Of a DNA stretch of 64,000 nucleotides, positions 40,301 to 52,970 are shown in pieces; positions within the stretch are counted from its first letter, which is position 1, and every line of letters begins with the position of its first letter. The notes beneath the pieces are model-generated. The model saw only the letters and a program-made list of their open reading frames with translations. It did not search any database and was not told where the DNA came from. This DNA comes from Calliopsis andreniformis (lineage: Eukaryota > Arthropoda > Insecta > Hymenoptera > Andrenidae). Made by a program: the position numbers and the translations under genes. The stretch spans positions 806,001 through 870,000 of the forward strand of contig NW_027480482.1 of NCBI RefSeq assembly GCF_051401765.1, written 5' to 3'.

Positions 40301-43300
40301 GATATTCTATTGAGTATTGAGAATTGAGGACTGATGGTTGAGTATTGAGGATTGAGGATTGAGGATTGAGGGTTGAGTATTGAAGATTGAGGATTGATGA
40401 TTGAGGATTGACGATTGAAGATTGAGGATTGGGTATTGAGGATTGTAGAATGAGCATTGAGGATTGAGGATTGAGGATTGAGTGTTGAGGATTGAAGATT
40501 GTGTATTGAGGGCTGAAGGCTGACGATTGAGGATTGAGGATTGAGGATTGAAGATTGAGTATTAAGGATTGAAGATTGAGGATTGAGGATTGAGGATTGA
40601 GGATCGAGGATTGAAGATTGACGATTGGGGACTGAGTGTCGAGGGTTGAGTTGTGAGAATTGATGTTTGTGGATATAGATTTGAAGATTGCAGATTGAGT
40701 ATTGAGTATTGAAAACTGTGAATTGACGATATTCTATTGAGGATTGAGGATTGACAGCTGATTGTTGAGGTCTGAGGTCTGAAGATTGAGGATACAGGAT
40801 TGAGGATACAGGATTGAGGTTTGAGGACTGAGGATTGAGGATTGAGGATTGAGGATTGAGGATTGAGGATTGAGGATTGAAGACTGAGGACTGAGGATTG
40901 AGGATGAGGGCTGAGCGTTGAGGATTGAGGTTTGAGGACTGAGGACTGAGGATCGAGGATTGAGAATTGAGGATTGAGGATTGAGGACTGAGGATTGAGG
41001 ATTAAGGATTGAGTATTGGGGATTGAAGATTGAGGATTGGGGACTGAGGATTGAAGATTGAGGATTGAGGATTGACGACGAGGGCTGTGGGTTGAGGATT
41101 GAGGTTTGAGGACTGAGGCCTGAGGATTGAGGATTGAGAATTGAGGTTTCAGGATTGAGGATTGAAGATTGAGGATTGAGAATTGGGGATTGAGGATTGA
41201 GGATTGAAGATTGAGGATTGGGTATTGAGGATTGGGTATTGAGGATTGTAGAATGAGCATTGAGGATTGAGGATTGAGGATTGAGTGTTGAGGATTGAAG
41301 ATTGTGTATTGGGGGCTGAAGGCTGACGATTGAGGATTGAGGATTGAGGATTGAGGATTGAGGATTGAGGATTGAAGATTGAGTATTGAGGATTGAAGAT
41401 TGAGGATTGAGGATTGAGGATTGAGGATCGAGGATTGAAGATTGACGATTGGGGACTGAGTGTCGAGGGTTGAGTTGTGAGAATTGATGTTTGTGGATAT
41501 AGATTTGAAGATTGCAGATTGAGTATTGAGTATTGAAAACTGTGAATTGACGATATTCTATTGAGGATTGAGGATTGACAGCTGATTGTTGAGGTCTGAG
41601 GTCTGAAGATTGAGGATACAGGATTGAGGATACAGGATTGAGGTTTGAGGACTGAGGATTGAGGATTGAGGATTGAGGATTGAGGATTGAGGATTGAGGA
41701 TTGAAGACTGAGGACTGAGGATTGAGGATGAGGGCTGAGCGTTGAGGATTGAGGTTTGAGGACTGAGGACTGAGGATCGAGGATTGAGAATTGAGGATTG
41801 AGGATTGAGGACTGAGGATTGAGGATTAAGGATTGAGTATTGGGGATTGAAGATTGAGGATTGGGGACTGAGGATTGAAGATTGAGGATTGAGGATTGAC
41901 GACGAGGGCTGTGGGTTGAGGATTGAGGTTTGAGGACTGAGGCTTGAGGATTGAGGATTGAGAATTGAGGTTTCAGGATTGAGGATTGAAGATTGAGGAT
42001 TGGGTATTGAGGATTGAAAAATGAGGATTGAGGATTGAGGATTGAGGATTGAGGATTGAGGATTGAAGATTGAGGATTTGGTACTGAGGATTGAAGAATG
42101 AGGATTGAGGATTGAGGATTGAGGATTGAGTATTGATGACTGAGCATTGGGGACTGAGTGTTGAGGGTTGAGTGATGAGTATTGATGTTTGTGGATAGAG
42201 ATTTTCAGCGTGCAGATTGAGTATTGAATATTGAAAACAGTGAATTAGTGATATTCTATTGAGGATTGATGATTGACAACTGATTGTTGAGGTCTGAGGT
42301 CTGAAGATTGAGGATTCAGGATTGAGAATTCAGGAGTGAGGGGTGACGACTGAGGATTGTGGATTGAGGATTGAGGACTGAGGACTGAGGATCGAGGATT
42401 GAGAGTTGAGGATTGAGGATTGAGGATTGAGGATTGAGTATTGAAGACTGACGATTGAATATTGAGGATTGAGGATTGAGGATTGAGGATTGAGGATTGA
42501 GGATTGAGGAATGAAGATTGAGTATTGAGAATTGAAGATTGAGGATTGAGGATTGAAGAATGAGGATTGAGGATTGAGGTTTGAGGATTGGGGATTGAGG
42601 ATTGTGGATTAAAGAAAGAGTATTGAGGATTGAAGATTGAGTATTGGGGATTGAGGATTGAGGATTGAGGATTGAAGATTGAGGATGAGGGCTGAGGGTT
42701 GAGGATTGAGGTTTGAGGACTGAGGGCTGAGGATTGAGGATTGAGAGTTGTGGATTGAGGATTGAGGATTGAGGATTGTGAATGAGGGCTCAGGGTTGAG
42801 GATTGAGGTTTGAGTATAGAATCCTGAGAATTAATGTTTTCTATTGAGTATTGAGAATTGGGGATTGATGGTTGAGTATTGAGGATTGAGGATTGGGGAT
42901 TGAGGATTGAGAATTGAGGATTGAGGATTGAGGATTGAGGATTGTGAATGAGGGCTCAGGGCTGAGGATTGAGGTTTGAGTATAGAATCCTGAGAATTCA
43001 GGATATTCTATTGAGTATTGAGAATTGAGGGTTGATGGTTGAGTATTGAGGATTGAGGATTGAGGATTGAGGATTGAGTATTGAAGATTGAGGATTGATG
43101 ATTGAGGATTGAGGATTGAGGATTGAGGATTGAGGATTGAGGATTGAGGATTGAAGATTGAGTTTTCAGGATTGAGGATTGAGGATTGAGGATTGAGGAT
43201 TGAGGATTGAGTATTGAGGATTGAAGATTGAGGATTGGGGACTGAGTGTTGAAGATTGAGGATTGAGGATTGAGTATTGAGGATTGAGGATTGAGGATTG

Positions 43301-46300
43301 AAGATTCAGAATTGAGGATTGAAGATTGAGGATTGGGGATTGAGGATTGTGCATTGAGGACTGAGTGTTGAGGGTTGAGTGATGAGAATTGATGATTGTG
43401 GATAGAAGTTTGAAGATTGCAGATTGAGTATTGAGTATTGAAAACTGTGAATTGAGGATATTCTATTGAGGATTGAGGATTGACAACTGATTGTTGATGA
43501 CTGAGGGCTGAAGATTGAGGATTCAGGAATGCGGATTCAGAATTGAGGTTCGAGGACTGAGGATTGAGGATTGAGGATTGAGAACTGAGGATTGAGGATT
43601 GAGGATTGAAGATTGAGGATTGGGTATTGAGGATTGAAGAATGAGGATTGAGGATTGAGGATTGAGGATTGAGGATTGAGGATTGAAGATTGAGGATTGA
43701 GGATTGAGTGTTGTGGATTGAGGACGAGGACTGAGGGCTGAGTATTGATGTTTGAGGTCTGAGGATTGAGGATTGAGGATTCAGAATTGAGGATTGAGGA
43801 TTGAGGATTGAAGATTGAGGATTGGGTATTGAGGATTGAAGAATGAGAATTGAGGATTGAGGATTGAGGATTGAGGATTGAAGAAAGAGTATTGAGGATT
43901 GAAGATTGAGGATTGGGGATTGAGGATTGAGGATTGAGAATTGAAGATTGAGGATGAGGGCTGAGCGTTGAGGATTGAGGTTTGAGGACTGAGGGCTGAG
44001 GATTGAGGATTGAGAATTGAGGATTGAGGATTGAGGATTGAGGATTGTGAATGAGGGCTCAGGGTTGAGGATTGAGGTTTGAGTATAGAACCCTGAGAAT
44101 TCAGGATATTCTATTGAGTATTGAGAATTGAAGATTGATGGTTGAGTATTGAGGATTGAGGATTGAGGATTGAGGATTGAGTATTGAAGATTGAGGATTG
44201 ATGATTGAGAATTGAGGATTGAGGATTGAGGATTGAGGATTGAGGATTGAAGATTGAGTATTCAGGATTGAGGGTTGAGGATTGAGGATTGAGGATTGAG
44301 GATTGAGTATTCAGGATTGAAGATTGAGGATTGGGGACTGAGGATTGAAGATTGAGGATTGGGTATTGAGGATTGAAGAATGAGGATTGAGGATTGAGGA
44401 TTGAGGATTGAGGATTGAGGATTGAGGATAGAGGATTGAAGATTGAGGATTGGGTATTGAGGATTGAAGAATGAGGATTGAGGATTGAGGATTGAGGATT
44501 GAGGATCGAAGATTGAGTATAGAGGATTGAAGATTGACGATTGAGTATTGAGGATTGAGGATTGAACATTGAGGACTGAGTGTTAAGGGATGAGTAATGG
44601 GAATTGTTGTCTGTGGATAGAGGTTTGAAGATTGCAGATTGAGTATTATGTATTGAAAACTGTGAATTGAGGATATTCTATTGAGGATTGAGGATTGACA
44701 ACTGATTGTTGAGGACTGAGGGCCGAAGATTGAGGATTCAGGATTGAGGCTTCAGAATTGAGGTTTGAGGACTGAGGATCGAGGATTGAAGGTTGAGTAC
44801 TGAGGATTGAAGGTTGAGGATTGACGATTGAGGATTGAGGACTGAGGATGAGGGCTGAGGGTTGAGGATTGAGGTTTGAGGACTGAGGACTGAGGATTGA
44901 GGATTGAGAATTGAGGATTGACGATTGAGGATTGAAGATTGAGGATTGGGGATTGAAGATTGAGGATTGGGTATTGAGGATTGAAGAATGAGGATTGAGG
45001 ATTGAGGATTGAGGAATGAGGATCGAAGATTGAGTATAGAGGATTGAAGATTGACGATTGAGTATTGAGGATTGAGGATTGAACATTGAGGACTGAGTGT
45101 TAAGGGATGAGTAATGGGAATTGTTGTCTGTGGATAGAGGTTTGAAGATTGCAGATTGAGTATTATGTATTGAAAACTGTGAATTGAGGATATTCTATTG
45201 AGGATTGAGGATTGACAACTGATTGTTGAGGACTGAGGGCCGAAGATTGAGGATTCAGGATTGAGGGTTGTGGATTGAGGACGAGGACTGAGGGCTGAGT
45301 ATTGATGTTTGAGGTCTGAGGATTGAGGATTGAGGATTGAGAATCGAGGATTGAGGATTGAGGATTGAAGATTGAGGATTGAACATTGAGGTTTGAGGAT
45401 TGAGGATTGAGGATTGAGGATTGAGGATTGAGGATTGAAGAATGAATATTGATGATTGAAGATTGAGGATTGAGGATTGAGGGTTGTGGATTGAGGACGA
45501 GGACTGAGGGCTGAGTATTGATGTTTGGGGTCTGAAGATTGAGGATTGAGGATTGAGAATCGAGGATGGAGGATTGAGGATTGAAGATTGAGGATTGGGT
45601 ATTGAGGATTGAAGAATGAGGAATGAGGATTGAGGATTGAGGATTGAAGATTGAGGATTGGGTATTGAGGATTGAAGAATGAGGATTGAGGATTGAGGAT
45701 TGAGGATTGAGGATTGAGGATTGAGGATTGAGGATAGAGGATTGAAGATTGAGGATTGGGTATTGAGGATTGAAGAATGAGGATTGAGGATTGAGGATTG
45801 AGGAATGAGGATCGAAGATTGAGTATAGAGGATTGAAGATTGACGATTGAGTATTGAGGATTGAGGATTGAACATTGAGGACTGAGTGTTAAGGGATGAG
45901 TAATGGGAATTGTTGTCTGTGGATAGAGGTTTGAAGATTGCAGATTGAGTATTATGTATTGAAACCTGTGAATTGAGGATATTCTATTGAGGATTGAGGA
46001 TTGACAACTGATTGTTGAGGACTGAGGGCCGAAGATTGAGGATTCAGGATTGAGGGTTGTGGATTGAGGACGAGGACTGAGGGCTGAGTATTGATGTTTG
46101 AGGTCTGAGGATTGAGGATTGAGGATTGAGAATCGAGGATTGAGGATTGAGGATTGAAGATTGAGGATTGGGTATTGAGGATTGAAGAATGAGGAATGAG
46201 GATTGAGGATTGAGGATTGAGGATTGAAGAAAGAGTATTGAGGATTGAAGATTGAGGATTGGGGATTGAGGATTGAGGATTGAGGATTGAAGATTGAGGA

Positions 46301-49300
46301 TGAGGGCTGAGGGTTGAGGATTGCGGTTTGAGGACTGAGGGCTGAGGATTGAGGATTGAGGATTGAGTATTGGGGATTAAAGATTGAGAATTTAGGATTG
46401 GGGATTGATGATTGAGGATTGAAGATTGAGGATTGAAGATTGAGGATTGAAGATTGAGGATTGGGGACTGAGTGTTGAGGGTTGAGTGATGAGAATTGAT
46501 GTTTGTGGATAGAGATTTGAAGATTGCAGACTGAGTATTGCGTATTGAAAACTCTGAACTGAGGATATTCTATTGAGGATTGAGGATTGACAACTGATTG
46601 TTGAGGACTGAGTGCTGAAGATTGAGGATTCAGGATTGAGGATTCAGGATTGTGGTTTTAGGACTGAGGATTGAGGGTTGAGGTCTGAGGATTGAGGATT
46701 GAGGATTGAGAATTGGGGATTGAGGATTGAGGATTGAAGATTGAGGATTGGGTATTGAGGATTGAAGAATGAGGATTGAGGATTGAGGATTGAGGATTGA
46801 GCATTGAAGAAAGAGTATTGAGGATTGAAGATTGAGGATTGGGGATTGAGGATTGAGGATTGAGGTTTGAAGATTGAAGATTGAGGATGAGGGCTGAGGG
46901 TTGAGGATTGAGGTTTGAGGACTGAGGGCTGAGGATTGAGGATTGAGAATTGAGGTTTCAGGATTGAGGATTGAAGATTGAGGATTGGGTATTGAGGATT
47001 GAAAAATGAGGATTGAGGATTGAGGATTGAGGATTGAGGATTGAGTATTGAGGATTGAAGATTGAGGATTTGGTGCTGAGGATTGAAGAATGAGGATTGA
47101 GGATTGAGGATTGAGGATTGAGGATTGAGTATTGAAGATTGAGGATTGGGGACTGAGTGTTGAGGGTTGAGTGATGAGTATTGATGTTTGTGGATAGAGA
47201 TTTGCAGAGTGCAGATTGAGTATTGAGTATTGAAAACTGTGAATTAGTGATATTCTATTGAGGATTGATGATTGACAACTGATTGTTGAGGTCTGAGGTC
47301 TGAAGATTGAGGATTCAGGATTGAGAATTCAGGAGTGAGGGGTGACGACTGAGGATTGTGGATTGAGGATTGAGGACTGAGGACTGAGGATCGAGGATTG
47401 AGAGTTGAGGATTGAGGATTGAGGATTGAGGATTGAGTATTGAAGATTGAGTATTGAGGAATGAAGACTGACGATTGAATATTGAGGATTGCGGATTGAG
47501 GATTGAGGATTGAGGAATGAAGATTGAGTATTGAGAATTGAAGATTGAGGATTGAGGATTGAGGAATGAGGATTGAGGATTGAGGTTTGAGGATTGAGGA
47601 TTGAGGATTGTGGGTTAAAGAAAGAGTATTGAGGATTGAAGATTGAGTATTGGGGATTGAGGATTGAGGATTGAGGATTGAGGATTGAAGATTGAGGATG
47701 AGGGCTGAGGGTTGAGGATTGACGTTTGAGGACTGAGGGCTGAGGATTGAGGATTGAGAGTTGAGGATTGAGGATTGAGGATTGAGGATTGTGAATGAGG
47801 GCTCAGGGTTGAGGATTGAGGTTTGAGTATAGAATCCTGAGAATTAAGGTTTTCTATTGAGTATTGAGAATTGAGGATTGATGGTTGAGTATTGAGGATT
47901 GAGGATTGAAGATTGAGGATTGAGGATTGAGGAATGAGGATTGAGGATTGAGGTTTGAGGATTGAGGATTGAGGATTGTGGATTAAAGAAAGAGTATTGA
48001 GGATTGAAGATTGAGTATTGGGGATTGAGGATTGAGGATTGAGGATTGAAGATTGAGGATGAGGGCTGAGGGTTAAGGATTGAGGTTTGAGGACTGAGGG
48101 CTGAGGATTCAGGATTGAGAGTTGAGGATTGAGGATTGAGGATTGAGGATTGAGGATTGAGGACTGAGGATTGAGGATTAAGGATTGAGTATTGAGGATT
48201 GAGGATTGAGGATTGTGAATGAGGGCTCAGGGTTAAGGATTGAGGTTTGAGTATAGAATCCTGAGAATTCAGGATATTCTATTGAGTATTGAGAATTGAG
48301 GACTGATGGTTGAGTATTGAGGATTGAGGATTGAGGATTGAGGGTTGAGTATTGAAGATTGAGGATTGATGATTGAGGATTGACGATTGAAGATTGAGGA
48401 TTGGGTATTGAGGATTGTAGAATGAGCATTGAGGATTGAGGATTGAGGATTGAGTGTTGAGGATTGAAGATTGTGTATTGAGGGCTGAAGGCTGACGATT
48501 GAGGATTGAGGATTGAGGATTGAGGATTGAGGATTGAGGATTGAAGATTGAGTATTGAGGATTGAAGATTGAGGATTGAGGATTGAGGATTGAGGATTGA
48601 GGATCGAGGATTGAAGATTGACGATTGGGGACTGAGTGTCGAGGGTTGAGTTGTGAGAATTGATGTTTGTGGATATAGATTTGAAGATTGCAGATTGAGT
48701 ATTGAGTATTGAAAACTGTGAATTGACGATATTCTATTGAGGATTGAGGATTGACAGCTGATTGTTGAGGTCTGAGGTCTGAAGATTGAGGATACAGGAT
48801 TGAGGATACAGGATTGAGGTTTGAGGACTGAGGATTGAGGGCTGAGGGTTGAGGATTGCGGTTTGAGGACTGAGGGCTGAGGATTGAGGATTGAGGATTG
48901 AGTATTGGGGATTAAAGATTGAGAATTTAGGATTGGGGATTGATGATTGAGGATTGAAGATTGAGGATTGAAGATTGAGGATTGAAGATTGAGGATTGGG
49001 GACTGAGTGTTGAGGGTTGAGTGATGAGAATTGATGTTTGTGGATAGAGATTTGAAGATTGCAGACTGAGTATTGCGTATTGAAAACTCTGAACTGAGGA
49101 TATTCTATTGAGGATTGAGGATTGACAACTGATTGTTGAGGACTGAGTGCTGAAGATTGAGGATTCAGGATTGAGGATTCAGGATTGTGGTTTTAGGACT
49201 GAGGATTGAGGGTTGAGGTCTGAGGATTGAGGATTGAGGATTGAGAATTGGGGATTGAGGATTGAGGATTGAAGATTGAGGATTGGGTATTGAGGATTGA

Positions 49301-50460
49301 AGAATGAGGATTGAGGATTGAGGATTGAGGATTGAGCATTGAAGAAAGAGTATTGAGGATTGAAGATTGAGGACTGGGGATTGAGGATTGAGGATTGAGG
49401 TTTGAAGATTGAAGATTGAGGATGAGGGCTGAGGGTTGAGGATTGAGGTTTGAGGACTGAGGGCTGAGGATTGAGGATTGAGAATTGAGGTTTCAGGATT
49501 GAGGATTGAAGATTGAGGATTGGGTATTGAGGATTGAAAAATGAGGATTGAGGATTGAGGATTGAGGATTGAGGATTGAGTATTGAGGATTGAAGATTGA
49601 GGATTTGGTGCTGAGGATTGAAGAATGAGGATTGAGGATTGAGGATTGAGGATTGAGGATTGAGTATTGAAGATTGAGGATTGGGGACTGAGTGTTGAGG
49701 GTTGAGTGATGAGTATTGATGTTTGTGGATAGAGATTTGCAGAGTGCAGATTGAGTATTGAGTATTGAAAACTGTGAATTAGTGATATTCTATTGAGGAT
49801 TGATGATTGACAACTGATTGTTGAGGTCTGAGGTCTGAAGATTGAGGATTCAGGATTGAGAATTCAGGAGTGAGGGGTGACGACTGAGGATTGTGGATTG
49901 AGGATTGAGGACTGAGGACTGAGGATCGAGGATTGAGAGTTGAGGATTGAGGATTGAGGATTGAGGATTGAGTATTGAAGATTGAGTATTGAGGAATGAA
50001 GACTGACGATTGAATATTGAGGATTGCGGATTGAGGATTGAGGATTGAGGAATGAAGATTGAGTATTGAGAATTGAAGATTGAGGATTGAGGATTTAGGA
50101 ATGAGGATTGAGGATTGAGGTTTGAGGATTGAGGATTGAGGATTGTGGGTTAAAGAAAGAGTATTGAGGATTGAAGATTGAGTATTGGGGATTGAGGATT
50201 GAGGATTGAGGATTGAAGATTGAGGATGAGGGCTGAGGGTTGAGGATTGACGTTTGAGGACTGAGGGCTGAGGATTGAGGATTGAGAGTTGAGGATTGAG
50301 GATTGAGGATTGAGGATTGTGAATGAGGGCTCAGGGTTGAGGATTGAGGTTTGAGTATAGAATCCTGAGAATTAAGGTTTTCTATTGAGTATTGAGAATT
50401 GAGGATTGATGGTTGAGTATTGAGGATTGAGGATTGAAGATTGAGGATTGAGGATTGAGG
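46301..50460. repeat. About 2,535-bp duplication (46.30-47.93 and 48.84-50.46 kb)
   Basis: The sequence from 48836 restarts at the equivalent of 46301, at an offset of 2,535 bp (A blocks 46466/49001 and 47151/49686). Similarity continues to about 50.46 kb, with a 7-bp change in offset late on. Copy 2 then lacks about 430 bp and rejoins at the equivalent of 48.36 kb, so 48.36-48.83 kb is repeated at about 50.47-50.94 kb, bringing A block 48630 back at 50733. Confidence 0.82.
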
Positions 50461-52970
50461 ATTGAGGATTGATGATTGAGGATTGACGATTGAAGATTGA
50501 GGATTGGGTATTGAGGATTGTAGAATGAGCATTGAGGATTGAGGATTGAGGATTGAGTGTTGAGGATTGAAGATTGTGTATTGAGGGCTGAAGGCTGACG
50601 ATTGAGGATTGAGGATTGAGGATTGAGGATTGAGGATTGAGGATTGAAGATTGAGTATTGAGGATTGAAGATTGAGGATTGAGGATTGAGGATTGAGGAT
50701 TGAGGATCGAGGATTGAAGATTGACGATTGGGGACTGAGTGTCGAGGGTTGAGTTGTGAGAATTGATGTTTGTGGATATAGATTTGAAGATTGCAGATTG
50801 AGTATTGAGTATTGAAAACTGTGAATTGACGATATTCTATTGAGGATTGAGGATTGACAGCTGATTGTTGAGGTCTGAGGTCTGAAGATTGAGGATACAG
50901 GATTGAGGATACAGGATTGAGGTTTGAGGACTGAGGATTGAGGATTGAGGATTGAGGATTGAGGATTGAGGATTGAGGATTGAAGACTGAGGACTGAGGA
51001 TTGAGGATGAGGGCTGAGCGTTGAGGATTGAGGTTTGAGGACTGAGGACTGAGGATCGAGGATTGAGAATTGAGGATTGAGGATTGAGGACTGAGGATTG
51101 AGGATTAAGGATTGAGTATTGGGGATTGAAGATTGAGGATTGGGGACTGAGGATTGAAGATTGAGGATTGAGGATTGACGACGAGGGCTGTGGGTTGAGG
51201 ATTGAGGTTTGAGGACTGAGGCCTGAGGATTGAGGATTGAGAATTGAGGTTTCAGGATTGAGGATTGAAGATTGAGGATTGGGTATTGAGGGTTGAAAAA
51301 TGAGGATTGAGGATTGAGGATTGAGGATTGAGGATTGAGGATTGAAGATTGAGGATTTGGTACTGAGGATTGAAGAATGAGGATTGAGGATTGCGGATCG
51401 AGGATTGAGTATTGATGACTGAGCATTGGGGACTGAGTGTTGAGGGTTGAGTGATGAGTATTGATGTTTGTGGATAGAGATTTGCAGCGTGCAGATTGAG
51501 TATTGAATATTGAAAACAGTGAATTAGTGATATTCTATTGAGGATTGATGATTGACAACTGATTGTTGAGGTCTGAGGTCTGAAGATTGAGGATTCAGGA
51601 TTGAGAATTCAGGAGTGAGGGGTGACGACTGAGGATTGTGGATTGAGGATTGAGGACTGAGGACTGAGGATCGAGGATTGAGAGTTGAGGATTGAGGATT
51701 GAGGATTGAGGATTGAGTATTGAAGATTGAGTATTGAGGATTGAAGACTGACGATTGAATATTGAGGATTGAGGATTGAGGATTGAGGATTGAGGATTGA
51801 GGATTGAGGAATGAAGATTGAGTATTGAGAATTGAAGATTGAGGATTGAGGATTGAAGAATGAGGATTGAGGATTGAGGTTTGAGGATTGAGGATTGAGG
51901 ATTGTGGATTAAAGAAAGAGTATTGAGGATTGAAGATTGAGTATTGGGGATTGAGGATTGAGGATTGAGGATTGAAGATTGAGGATGAGGGCTGAGGGTT
52001 GAGGATTGAGGTTTGAGGACTGAGGGCTGAGGATTGAGGATTGAGAGTTGTGGATTGAGGATTGAGGATTGAGGATTGTGAATGAGGGCTCAGGGTTGAG
52101 GATTGAGGTTTGAGTATAGAATCCTGAGAATTAATGTTTTCTATTGAGTATTGAGAATTGAGGATTGATGGTTGAGTATTGAGGATTGAGGATTGGGGAT
52201 TGAGGATTGAGAATTGAGGATTGAGGATTGAGGATTGAGGATTGTGAATGAGGGCTCAGGGCTGAGGATTGAGGTTTGAGTATAGAATCCTGAGAATTCA
52301 GGATATTCTATTGAGTATTGAGAATTGAGGGTTGATGGTTGAGTATTGAGGATTGAGGATTGAGGATTGAGGATTGAGTATTGAAGATTGAGGATTGATG
52401 ATTGAGGATTGAGGATTGAGGATTGAGGATTGAGGATTGAGGATTGAGGATTGAGGATTGAGGATTGAGGATTGAGGATTGAAGATTGAGTATTCAGGAT
52501 TGAGGGTTGAGGATTGAGGATTCAGGATTGAGGATTGAGTATTCAGGATTGAAGATTGAGGATTGGGGACTGAGGATTGAAGATTGAGGATTGGGTATTG
52601 AGGATTGAAGAATGAGGATTGAGGATTGAGGATTGAGGATTGAGGATTGAGGATTGAGGATAGAGGATTGAAGATTGAGGATTGGGTATTGAGGATTAAA
52701 GAATGAGGATTGAGGATTGAGGATCCAAGATTGAGTATAGAGGATTGAAGATTGACGATTGAGTATTGAGGATTGAGGATTGAACATTGAGGACTGAGTG
52801 TTAAGGGATGAGTAATGGGAATTGTTGTCTGTGGATAGAGGTTTGAAGATTGCAGATTGAGTATTATGTATTGAAAACTGTGAATTGAGGATATTCTATT
52901 GAGGATTGAGGATTGACAACTGATTGTTGAGGACTGAGGGCCGAAGATTGAGGATTCAGGATTGAGGCTT
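48060..52970. repeat. Third macro-unit copy, internally rearranged
   Basis: This unit starts with the GAGGGCTGAGGGTTAAGG and GGGCTCAGGGTTAAGG arrangement also found at 33.5 and 40.08 kb. After the 2,535-bp duplication inside it, the order from about 50.5 to 52.4 kb follows 41.2-43.1 kb at offsets of 9,279 to 9,300 bp (A 50733/41454 and 51431/42152; B 52074/42774 and 52240/42940). It then jumps about 1.1 kb to match 44.2-44.7 kb (A 52792/44574) before domain II begins. Confidence 0.75.

Larger units (their letters stand above)
33860..47420. repeat. About 7.35-kb macro-duplication (33.86-40.07 and 41.23-47.42 kb)
   Basis: Some 6.2 kb recurs in the same order at an offset of 7,373 bp, falling to 7,352 and 7,345 bp and returning to 7,352 bp by indels of whole units. 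Pairs include A blocks 34081/41454, 34779/42152, 36007/43359, 37229/44574, 38535/45880, 39121/46466 and 39799/47151. The B pairs are 35422/42774, 35588/42940 and 36691/44043. A 21-bp deletion near 42.44 kb explains the first change. The 1.15 kb between the copies (40.08-41.21 kb) repeats 33.5-34.66 kb. Confidence 0.85.

Noticed and set aside
27152..48429. Five copies of an 83-codon ORF as a conserved small gene
   Set aside because: The conserved segment is DNA-level duplication containing a whole B block; the reading frame is the same satellite peptide, and the differences among copies are few because the copies are recent.
50095..51426. 443-codon reverse-strand ORF, also the 400-codon one at 58477-59679
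   Set aside because: Open only because the consensus unit lacks reverse stops. The related ORFs at 33737 and 41149 differ in length according to indels and duplication borders, not selection.
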